Of a stretch of DNA of 12,078 bases, positions 6,366-12,078 are shown in pieces; within the stretch, counting starts at the first letter, position 1, and the number at the start of each line of letters is the position of its first letter. Position numbers and translations under genes: made by a program. Under the pieces are notes generated by a model that was not told the origin of the DNA, did no database searches, and saw nothing but the letters and a program-made list of their open reading frames with translations. Source of the stretch: an uncultured beta proteobacterium (GTDB lineage Bacteria; Pseudomonadota; Gammaproteobacteria; Burkholderiales; SG8-39); contig CADEDU010000037.1 in assembly GCA_902826155.1 (NCBI GenBank), positions 1-12,078 of the forward strand. Direction: 5' to 3'.

Positions 6366-7595
6366 ATGCGCAGCACGCACCGCCGTCACGGGGGAATCGG
6401 CGCCCTCGTTCGCTCAACGCTCGCCGCTATCGTCGGCACGATTGCAGTCTCCGGGGTTGCGCTGGCCCAGACCTCGGGCGCGCCGATCAAAGTCGGTGGC
6501 AGCCTCGCGCTGACCGGGCCGCTGGCGCAGACGTCGATGATCCACAAAATCGCCGCCGAGGTCTTCGTCGACCAGGCCAACAAGCGCGGCGGTTGGCTCG
6601 GGCGGCCGATCGAATATGTCGTGTACGACGATCAGTCCAAACCCGATCAGACCCGCACTCTGTACGACAAGCTGGTGACGGTCGACAAGGTGGACTTGCT
6701 CATCGGACCGTACGCGACCAACGCCATCCTCGCTGCCATGCCGGTGGCCGAGCGCTACAGCAAGATGATCTTCCACATGAGTTTCGGCATTCCGAGACTC
6801 GCGAAGTACGAGCGCCAGATTCCAGTGGGCCCGATGGGCTACACGCCCGAGGAGTCGTTTCCCGGCTTGGTGCTGGACGCTCTGGCCTCGGTGGGCAAGA
6901 CGCCCAAGACCATCGCCATCGCGACGAGCAAGTTCTCTTCCGTGCACTTCGTTGCGGTCGGCGCCCGCGAGATCGCCAAGAAGCGCGGCATCAAGGAAGC
7001 CCTGTTCGTCGAATACGAGTTCGGCGCGAAGGACTACGGTCCGATCGCTGCGCGCATTCGCGACGCCAACCCCGACCTGCTCTTTGTCGGCGCGATCGGC
7101 CTGGAAGGCAACATGATTCTGGAGGCGTTGAAGAAGCTCAACTACTCGCCGCGCAATCACTTCTATCTGTATCCGGCTCCCGGACCGATGGTGGCCTCGC
7201 CAGATGGCAAGAACGCCCTCTCGATAGGAGCGTTCGAAGATCACCCGCCGTTCACCAACGATCCGACCGCTGCCGCATACGCGAAGGAGTACCGCGAGCG
7301 CGCGACGAAGGCGGGGCTGCCCTATCCGATTCCGGAGATGCAGGGTGCGACCCAATACGCGGGTTGGCAAGTGGTCGAGGCGGCGGTGAAGGCAACGAAG
7401 AGCCTCGACGACAAGGTGTTGAGCGACTGGATTCGCAAGAACCCGGTCGACACCATCATCGGTAAATTGCAGCACGATGGCCCGAACAACTACGGCAAGT
7501 TCATCTACAAGCTCAAACAGGTCCAAGACGGCAAATGGGTCGTCGTGTACCCGAAAGAGTTTGCCGCGCCCGGCGCCAGCCTGATCGCGAACTAG
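6366..7595 (+). CDS. Periplasmic substrate-binding protein of a branched-chain-amino-acid-type ABC importer
   Basis: The 409-residue precursor has a classical signal peptide: basic MRSTHRRH, a hydrophobic core, and a likely cleavage after ALA at residue 34, so the mature protein begins QTSGAP. The mature part starts with IKVGGSLALTGPLA (from residue 41), the opening of the type-1 periplasmic-binding (Peripla_BP_6, LivK/amide-binding) fold. It continues with VYDDQSKPDQT, then VDLLIGPYATNAI, which typically contacts ligand, and then the second lobe. The protein would deliver its ligand to the LivHMGF complex encoded downstream. The family binds branched-chain amino acids but also amides, urea, aromatic acids and other small molecules, and the sequence does not tell which. 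The divergent hyuAB genes hint at a HyuAB substrate. The start is fixed by a strong AGGAGG; the open frame upstream is not coding. A 159-bp spacer with stem-loops separates it from the permease gene. Confidence 0.92.
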   Translation: MRSTHRRHGGIGALVRSTLAAIVGTIAVSGVALAQTSGAPIKVGGSLALTGPLAQTSMIHKIAAEVFVDQANKRGGWLGRPIEYVVYDDQSKPDQTRTLYDKLVTVDKVDLLIGPYATNAILAAMPVAERYSKMIFHMSFGIPRLAKYERQIPVGPMGYTPEESFPGLVLDALASVGKTPKTIAIATSKFSSVHFVAVGAREIAKKRGIKEALFVEYEFGAKDYGPIAARIRDANPDLLFVGAIGLEGNMILEALKKLNYSPRNHFYLYPAPGPMVASPDGKNALSIGAFEDHPPFTNDPTAAAYAKEYRERATKAGLPYPIPEMQGATQYAGWQVVEAAVKATKSLDDKVLSDWIRKNPVDTIIGKLQHDGPNNYGKFIYKLKQVQDGKWVVVYPKEFAAPGASLIAN

Positions 7596-7625
7596 CGCGC
7601 TGCATCGACAAGCTGCATGAATCGC

Positions 7626-7646
7626 CCTCCTCGCTTCGGCAGGAGG
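7626..7646 (+). other. Stem-loop with UUCG tetraloop
   Basis: CCTCCT (7626-7631) pairs with AGGAGG (7641-7646). After one bulged C, GC pairs with GC around a TTCG loop (7635-7638). C(UUCG)G is an unusually stable RNA tetraloop. The right arm resembles a ribosome-binding sequence held in a stem, but no start codon follows at the right distance. There is no U tract. Confidence 0.6.
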
Positions 7647-7658
7647 CAGAGCGAGGGA

Positions 7659-7688
7659 GGCGCGCGTCGCCGCGTCGAAACGCGCGCC
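7659..7688 (+). other. Nine-bp GC-rich stem-loop
   Basis: GGCGCGCGT (7659-7667) pairs perfectly with ACGCGCGCC (7680-7688) around a 12-nt loop. It is very GC-rich and not followed by a T run, so it fits an mRNA-stabilising or attenuating structure better than an intrinsic terminator. Confidence 0.6.
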
Positions 7689-7694
7689 CCCTGA

Positions 7695-7715
7695 CCCTCG
7701 GCCGCATCGCGAGGG
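7695..7715 (+). other. Six-bp stem-loop with an alternative partner upstream
   Basis: CCCTCG (7695-7700) pairs with CGAGGG (7710-7715) around a 9-nt loop. The same CCCTCG can pair instead with CGAGGG at 7652-7657, which would enclose the 9-bp stem at 7659-7688. The two pairings exclude each other. Confidence 0.45.
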
Positions 7716-7754
7716 AGTGAAACGACTAGTGAGATCAACAAGGGGGCCGCTCGC

Positions 7755-8606
7755 ATGCCGAGCGCTACGCTACTTGCCCAGTCGCTGCTCTCGGGCATTC
7801 TGATCGGCGGGCTCTATACGCTGCTCGGCCTGGGCGTGAGTCTGTCGTGGCGGTTTCTGCGCGTGCTCAACCTCGCGCACTTCGCGTTCGTCTTTCTCGC
7901 CGCGTATCTCACCTATCAGCTCATCGGCGTCACCAAGTGGCATCCGGTGCTGGTGGTGCTGGTGCTGATCCCGGCGTTCTTCGTGCTGGGTCTGGCGTTG
8001 CAGTGGATCTTCACGCGCTTCGCCGTGACCGAGTTCGGTTCGGTGCTGGTCACCTTCGGCGTGATGGTGATCTTCGAGGCGCTGATCCAGTGGATCTGGA
8101 CCGCCGACTTCCGCAAGCTCGAGACGCACTACGCCACCGCCTCCTGGCAGATCGGGCCGATCTTCGTGCCGGTGGTGGAAAGCGTCATGTTCATCATCGC
8201 CGTGGTGCTCGCGTACGCAACCTGGGCGTGGCTCAGATTCACCTATGTCGGCAAAGCGCTGCGTGCGAGCGTGGACAACCCGAGCATCGCCGCGGCGTTC
8301 GGTGTCGACCATCGCCGGCTCGCCTATCTGCTCGCCGGCGTCAGCGCGGCCACCGGTGCGGTCGCCGGCATTTTCATCGCGCTGGTCTCCACGCTCGCGC
8401 CTGCGCAGATTCAAGTGTGGCTGGGCGTGGTGTTCGCGGTGGTGATCATGGGCGGGCTGGGCAATCCGCTGGGCGTGCTGGCGGCGAGCCTGGTCATCGG
8501 CGTGAGCGAAGCGATGACGATGGCACTGATCGCGCCGACCTGGGCACCGCTGGTGTCGTTCACGTTGCTGATCCTGATTCTCGTGTTCCGTCCGGATCGC
8601 CTGTGA
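7755..8606 (+). CDS. livH: LivH-type permease of the ABC importer
   Basis: The 283-residue inner-membrane protein is one of two permease halves of the HAAT-family importer. It is hydrophobic throughout, with roughly eight membrane segments. It opens with a helix followed by GLYTLLGLGVSLSWRFLRVLNLAHFAFVF in pieces typical of LivH. The cytoplasmic coupling loop, GKALRASVDNP to FGVDHRRL (about residues 166-185), is where the ATPases would dock. GGLGNPLGV near the C-terminus is also family-typical. The start at 7755 has AGGGGG 8 nt upstream. Its stop codon overlaps the next start by 1 nt in a TGATG junction, so it is translationally coupled to the LivM-LivG fusion gene. The length is normal for the family. 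Confidence 0.93.
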   Translation: MPSATLLAQSLLSGILIGGLYTLLGLGVSLSWRFLRVLNLAHFAFVFLAAYLTYQLIGVTKWHPVLVVLVLIPAFFVLGLALQWIFTRFAVTEFGSVLVTFGVMVIFEALIQWIWTADFRKLETHYATASWQIGPIFVPVVESVMFIIAVVLAYATWAWLRFTYVGKALRASVDNPSIAAAFGVDHRRLAYLLAGVSAATGAVAGIFIALVSTLAPAQIQVWLGVVFAVVIMGGLGNPLGVLAASLVIGVSEAMTMALIAPTWAPLVSFTLLILILVFRPDRL

Positions 8607-10390
8607 TGCCCGCGCGCGCCAAAGGTAGTCTGTTCGCGGTTGTGGCGATTGCGTTCGCGCTGCTGCCGCTTGCGCACTTTCCCGCGTTCGTCGAATCGTT
8701 CCTGTACCTGGTGTTCTTCTGGATCGCGCTCGCCACCTCGTGGACGATCCTGTCGGGCTTCTCCGGTTACTTCTCGTTCGGCCACGGTGCGTTCTTCGGC
8801 GCCGGCATCTACACCAGCGCGAATCTCGCCACCAAGCTGGAGATGCCATTCGTATGGACGCTGCTGTTCGCCGGACTGGTCTCGACCGTGCTCGGTCTGG
8901 CGATCGGCGCGGTGGTGTTCCGTGTGCGCCGGTTGCGCGGCGAGTTGTTCGCCCTGCTCACCTTGGCGGTCACGTTCGTGGTCGCGACGGTCGTACTCAA
9001 TACCTCGATCGACGGCGGGCCGGGCGTGTTCCTGAGCGGCGTGAAACTGCCGGCGATCTACGCCAACAGCGCCTCGACGATCTATCTGTTCGGTCTGGCG
9101 ATTGCGGTGGCAAGCATGCTCACCGCCTGGTACGTACAGACCTCGCGCTTCGGCCGCGGCCTGTTCGCGATCCACGACGACGAAGACGTCGCCGAAGTGA
9201 TGGGCGTGCCGACGTTCTGGTTCAAGATGATCGCGCTCGCCATCTCGTGTTTCCTGGCGGGCGTGGCCGGCGGCATCCACGCGATCTTCGTGTCGTACGT
9301 GACGGTCGCCGAGACCTTCGCGGTGACGGTGCCGCTGTTCGTGCTGCTGATGAGCCTGATCGGTGGTGCGCGCCACTGGCTCGGGCCGGCGATCGGCGCG
9401 ATCTTCATCACCGCGCTCAACTACGCCTTCATCGGCGGTGATTGGGCGCTGATCGGACGCGTGATCATCGGCCTGGTGCTGATCCTGGCGATCCTGTACC
9501 TGCCCGAAGGATTGATGGGGCTCGTGGAAGCGCGCCGGCACAAGCGGGCGATCGCGCGAGCGGGCGCATCGTCACAATCCGGTGCGGTCGCTTCGTCGCA
9601 GAGTGCCGGCGGGCACGGCACTGGTTCAGCGGTGGCGGCGACGGCGGTATCGAGCGCAGCACGCGCCCCGATCCTGCGCTGCGAAGACGTGCAACTTTCG
9701 TTCCGCGGCGTGCGCGCACTCGCTGGTGTCAATTTGCAGATCCGCGAGGGCGAGATCCTCGGTCTGGTCGGGCCGAACGGCTCGGGCAAATCGACGTTGG
9801 TGAACGTGATCTCGGGCTTCTATCGGCCCGATGCGGGGCGACTGCTGTTCGGCGAGCACGATCTGGCGCAGTGCACCGGCCATCAGATCGCACAGCTGGG
9901 CGTGGCGCGCACCTATCAGATCCCGCGGCCGTTCGTGAAGCTGCCGGTGCGCGAGAACGTGGCGCTCGCCGGCATGTTCGGCTCGGGCCAGCTCGATCGC
10001 GCTACCGCTGAGCGCGAGGCGACGCGCTGGCTGGAATTCATCGGCCTGGCTGACCGCACACAGGCACTACCCACCGAACTCAATCTGCACCAGCGCAAGT
10101 TCCTCGAACTGGCGCGTGCGCTGGCGTCGCGGCCGAAACTGGTGATGCTCGACGAGGTGCTCGCCGGCCTCACGCCTACCGAGATCGCCAATGCGGTGGC
10201 GATGGTGCGCCGCATCCGCGATCAGGGAGCCACCATCCTGTTCATCGAACACAACATGCGCGCGGTGATCGAGCTGACCGATCGTGTGGTCGTGCTCAAC
10301 TACGGCGAAGTGATCGCCGAAGGGCTACCACGCGAGGTGATGAAGGATCCCAACGTGATCACCGCGTATCTCGGAAAAGCCCATGCTTGA
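8606..10390 (+). CDS. livM-livG: LivM-LivG fusion: permease joined to an ABC ATPase
   Basis: One 594-residue frame holds what E. coli encodes as two genes. Residues 1 to about 312 are a LivM permease: several membrane helices, FSGYFSFGHGAFFG near residue 50, the coupling loop GRGLFAIHDDEDVAEVMGV (183-201), and a C-terminal YLPEGLMGL (to 306). A linker of about 40 residues, rich in Ala, Ser and Gly (about 313-353), leads to a LivG ATPase from Ile356. The ATPase has Walker A GPNGSGKST (Lys395), Walker B LVMLDEV (Asp516, Glu517) and the switch histidine in FIEHNM (His549). The ABC signature is not LSGGQ but reads ELNLHQRK (491-498), as in a known LivG subgroup with a degenerate motif. The fusion forces a 1:1 ratio of LivM and LivG. 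No start with a good ribosome-binding site is evident at the linker. Its 3' end overlaps livF by 8 nt (ATGCTTGA). Confidence 0.93.
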   Translation: MPARAKGSLFAVVAIAFALLPLAHFPAFVESFLYLVFFWIALATSWTILSGFSGYFSFGHGAFFGAGIYTSANLATKLEMPFVWTLLFAGLVSTVLGLAIGAVVFRVRRLRGELFALLTLAVTFVVATVVLNTSIDGGPGVFLSGVKLPAIYANSASTIYLFGLAIAVASMLTAWYVQTSRFGRGLFAIHDDEDVAEVMGVPTFWFKMIALAISCFLAGVAGGIHAIFVSYVTVAETFAVTVPLFVLLMSLIGGARHWLGPAIGAIFITALNYAFIGGDWALIGRVIIGLVLILAILYLPEGLMGLVEARRHKRAIARAGASSQSGAVASSQSAGGHGTGSAVAATAVSSAARAPILRCEDVQLSFRGVRALAGVNLQIREGEILGLVGPNGSGKSTLVNVISGFYRPDAGRLLFGEHDLAQCTGHQIAQLGVARTYQIPRPFVKLPVRENVALAGMFGSGQLDRATAEREATRWLEFIGLADRTQALPTELNLHQRKFLELARALASRPKLVMLDEVLAGLTPTEIANAVAMVRRIRDQGATILFIEHNMRAVIELTDRVVVLNYGEVIAEGLPREVMKDPNVITAYLGKAHA

Positions 10391-11093
10391 AGCGCGCGCG
10401 ATCGGCGTGGCGTACGGCGATGCACCGGCGCTGTGGGATATTTCGTTGCGCGTCGGGGCGGGCGAGCTGGTCGCGGTGGTAGGGCCCAATGGTGCGGGCA
10501 AGACCACGCTCATCAACGCGATCGCGCGGCTGCTGCCGATCCGCGCCGGCGCGTTGCTGCTCGACGGCCAGGACGTCACTACGCTGGCACCGCAGGAGAT
10601 GTGCGGGCGCGGCGTGGCACTGATTCCGGAAGGCCGGCGACTGTTCACCGGCATGAGCGTGGAAGAGAACCTGGAGATGGGTGGCTTTCGCCGTGAGGTG
10701 CGCGGCTATCGCGACGAGGGGCTGGAACGCATCTACGCGATGTTTCCGATCCTGCGCGAACGCCGCGAGCAACTCGCCGGCACGCTCTCGGGCGGACAGC
10801 AGCAGATGGTCGCGATCGGCCGGGCGCTGATGGCGCGCCCCAAGGTGCTGCTGATCGACGAGCCCTCGCTCGGTCTGGCGCCGGCGATCGTCCAGCAGGT
10901 GTTCGATACGATCCGCCAGATCCACGCGAGCGGCGTGTCGATCCTGCTGATCGAACAGAACGTGGCGCAGGCGCTCGAAGTGGCGCAGCGTGCCTACGTG
11001 CTCGAAGGCGGGCGCCTGGTGACCGAGGGCAAGCCCGCCGATCTGCTCGCGCAACCGCAGATTCGCGCGGCGTATCTCGGTGAGGAACACTGA
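10383..11093 (+). CDS. livF: LivF-type ABC ATPase of the importer
   Basis: The 236-residue cytoplasmic ATPase would pair with the LivG domain of the preceding fusion to power uptake. It has Walker A GPNGAGKTT (34-42, Lys40), the Q-loop region near PEGRRLFTGMSVEENL, a canonical signature LSGGQQQ (135-141), Walker B VLLIDEP (Asp159, Glu160) and LLIEQN, where Gln replaces the switch His as is common in LivF. One ATPase with a canonical signature and one with a degenerate signature implies two unequal ATP sites. The length is normal. The ATG lies inside the end of the upstream gene with an 8-nt overlap, so the two are translationally coupled. It is the last gene of the operon and faces a convergent dehydrogenase gene. 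Confidence 0.95.
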   Translation: MLEARAIGVAYGDAPALWDISLRVGAGELVAVVGPNGAGKTTLINAIARLLPIRAGALLLDGQDVTTLAPQEMCGRGVALIPEGRRLFTGMSVEENLEMGGFRREVRGYRDEGLERIYAMFPILRERREQLAGTLSGGQQQMVAIGRALMARPKVLLIDEPSLGLAPAIVQQVFDTIRQIHASGVSILLIEQNVAQALEVAQRAYVLEGGRLVTEGKPADLLAQPQIRAAYLGEEH

Positions 11094-11180
11094 GGCCCGT
11101 TCGATCCGGCGGATCACGGACGATCACCAATTTGCGGCGTTCGTGGGGCAGTCCGGCCAAGACTCGGGAACATCCCTCCC
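11094..11180. other. Convergent intergenic region, no clear terminator
   Basis: This 87-bp spacer separates the stop codons of livF and the dehydrogenase gene. A short palindrome, GATCCGGCGGATC (11104-11116), allows only a 5-bp stem with a 3-nt loop and has no T run. I do not see a convincing terminator for either direction. Confidence 0.4.
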
Positions 11181-12078
11181 TTACACCGGCGCCTTTTCAT
11201 CGGAAGCCGCCAGGAACTTGTAGATCGCAGTGAAGTCGTCGCGCGCCAAACCCTGCGATGACGCGAGCCGCAGCAGCTGTTGCGCCACCGGGCTCACGAA
11301 AACCGGAACGCGCAGCTCGCGCGCGGCGTTTACTGCGAGCGCCAGGTCCTTGGCCATCAGATCGGTCATGAACCCCGGCGCGTAGCCGTGGCTCGATGGG
11401 GCCTTGGCGACGATACCCGGCACCGGATGGGCGTTCTGCATGATCCAGGTGTTGCCCGACGATTTGGAGATCACGTCAGTAAGAATTTTCGGATCGACCC
11501 CAAAACCGGCACCGATGCGAAAGGCTTCGGCGACCGCAACCGCAGCTACCCCGGCGATCAGGTTGTTGCACAGCTTGGCCGCTTCGCCCGCACCGACATC
11601 GCCCACGTGGATGATGTTGGCGCCCATCGCAGTGAGCGCCGGGCGCGCTTCATCGAGATCGGCCGCAGCGCCGCCGACCATGATCGCGAGTGTTGCGGCT
11701 TCGGCGCCCACCGAGCCGCCCGAGACCGGTGCATCGATGAAGCGACCGCGCTTGGTTGCGAGCGCGGCGGCGACGCGGCGAGAAACGCTCGGATCGATCG
11801 TGGACATGTCCACGCACAGTTGCCCCGGTTTGATCCCTTCGAGCACGCCGCTTGCGGCGAGATAGACGCTCTCGACATGCGAGGAGGACGGCAGCATCGT
11901 GATGACGAGCTCTGTTTGTCTCGCTGCGTCGGCGACCGAAGCCGCCTTCATCGCGCCGCGTTCGACCGCGGCGCTCAAGGCCGCAGCGACGACGTCGTAG
12001 GCGACGACGCTGTGGCCCTTCTTCATGAGGTTGGTGAGCATGGGCAGGCCCATGGTGCCGGTGCCGATGAAGCCGATG
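11181..12078 (-). CDS. 3-hydroxyisobutyrate dehydrogenase family oxidoreductase (N-terminus beyond right edge)
   Basis: This NAD(P)-dependent beta-hydroxyacid dehydrogenase belongs to the family that includes 3-hydroxyisobutyrate dehydrogenase (MmsB), tartronate semialdehyde reductase (GarR) and GLYR1-like enzymes. The frame stays open to the right edge. Residues before the ATG at 12053 read IGFIGTGTMG, the nucleotide-binding GxGxxG motif, so that ATG is internal and the true start lies a few codons beyond the window. Further marks are the substrate-binding DAPVSGG, then GAGEAAKLCNN with the predicted catalytic Lys (codon 11576-11574), and FMTDLMAKDLALA near the C-terminus. The Lys is residue 160 counted from the 12053 ATG, or about 170 with the missing N-terminus, as expected for the family. 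It is convergent with livF. A role in valine-derived or glyoxylate-type metabolism is possible; the precise substrate cannot be told from these motifs. Confidence 0.9.
   Translation of the reverse strand, partial: IGFIGTGTMGLPMLTNLMKKGHSVVAYDVVAAALSAAVERGAMKAASVADAARQTELVITMLPSSSHVESVYLAASGVLEGIKPGQLCVDMSTIDPSVSRRVAAALATKRGRFIDAPVSGGSVGAEAATLAIMVGGAAADLDEARPALTAMGANIIHVGDVGAGEAAKLCNNLIAGVAAVAVAEAFRIGAGFGVDPKILTDVISKSSGNTWIMQNAHPVPGIVAKAPSSHGYAPGFMTDLMAKDLALAVNAARELRVPVFVSPVAQQLLRLASSQGLARDDFTAIYKFLAASDEKAPV

Larger units (their letters stand above)
7596..7754 (+). other. Intercistronic spacer with three stem-loops
   Basis: This spacer lies between the binding-protein stop and the permease start. 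It holds three potential stem-loops in a row (annotated separately) and no poly-T tract, so an ordinary intrinsic terminator is unlikely. An AGGGGG at 7741-7746 serves as the ribosome-binding site of the permease gene, 8 nt before its ATG. Structured spacers after binding-protein genes in known importer operons stabilise the upstream mRNA or dampen downstream expression; that role here is inferred. Confidence 0.6.

Noticed and set aside
7659..7688. Intrinsic terminator after the binding-protein gene
   Set aside because: The stem is strong but no T run follows, and the downstream permease genes clearly belong to the same operon.
7847..8605. Apparent extension of the LivM-LivG frame upstream over the livH gene
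   Set aside because: The translated sequence there is Arg-rich and unrelated to permeases, while livH in another frame is fully convincing. The LivM start is at the TGATG junction.
11104..11116. Palindrome GATCCGGCGGATC as a bidirectional terminator
   Set aside because: The stem is only 5 bp with a 3-nt loop and no T tract on either side.

Overview
The window is GC-rich and densely coded. It carries a lipobox protein and a complete branched-chain-amino-acid-type (HAAT/Liv) ABC importer, which suggests a Gram-negative proteobacterium. A betaproteobacterium is my best guess, but that rests on overall style and not on a marker gene. I see no rRNA, tRNA, CRISPR array, insertion sequence or phage gene.

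Layout, left to right. (1) At 1-995, minus strand, is an isoaspartyl peptidase/L-asparaginase that runs off the left edge. (2) At 1180-2223, plus strand and divergent from it, is a CAP-domain lipoprotein. (3) At 2207-6120, minus strand, is a translationally coupled pair, hyuA then hyuB (hydantoinase/oxoprolinase/acetone-carboxylase superfamily). The end of hyuB overlaps the end of the lipoprotein gene tail to tail by 17 bp. (4) At 6121-6365 is a divergent control region with two sets of short tandem repeats and a perfect 19-bp hyphenated palindrome. (5) At 6366-11093, plus strand, is a four-gene importer operon: periplasmic binding protein, LivH-type permease, a LivM-LivG permease-ATPase fusion, and a LivF ATPase. 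The last three overlap one another by 1 to 8 bp. The binding-protein gene is separated from the permease gene by a 159-bp spacer rich in stem-loops. (6) At 11181-12078, minus strand and convergent, is a 3-hydroxyisobutyrate-dehydrogenase-family oxidoreductase that runs off the right edge.

A reasonable reading is an uptake-and-catabolism locus. The importer would bring in a small amide, lactam, ureide or carbonyl compound, and HyuAB would attack it in the cytoplasm using ATP. The peptidase and the dehydrogenase could act on related amino-acid-derived intermediates. The actual substrate cannot be read from the sequence, and no transcriptional regulator is present in the window.

The points most worth a second look are: a His in place of the expected Asp in the putative metal site of HyuB, the LivM-LivG fusion with a degenerate signature motif, the palindrome and tandem repeats in the divergent promoter region, and the partly mutually exclusive stem-loops between the binding-protein and permease genes. 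Every gene belongs to a known family. I found no convincing evidence of an entirely new system.
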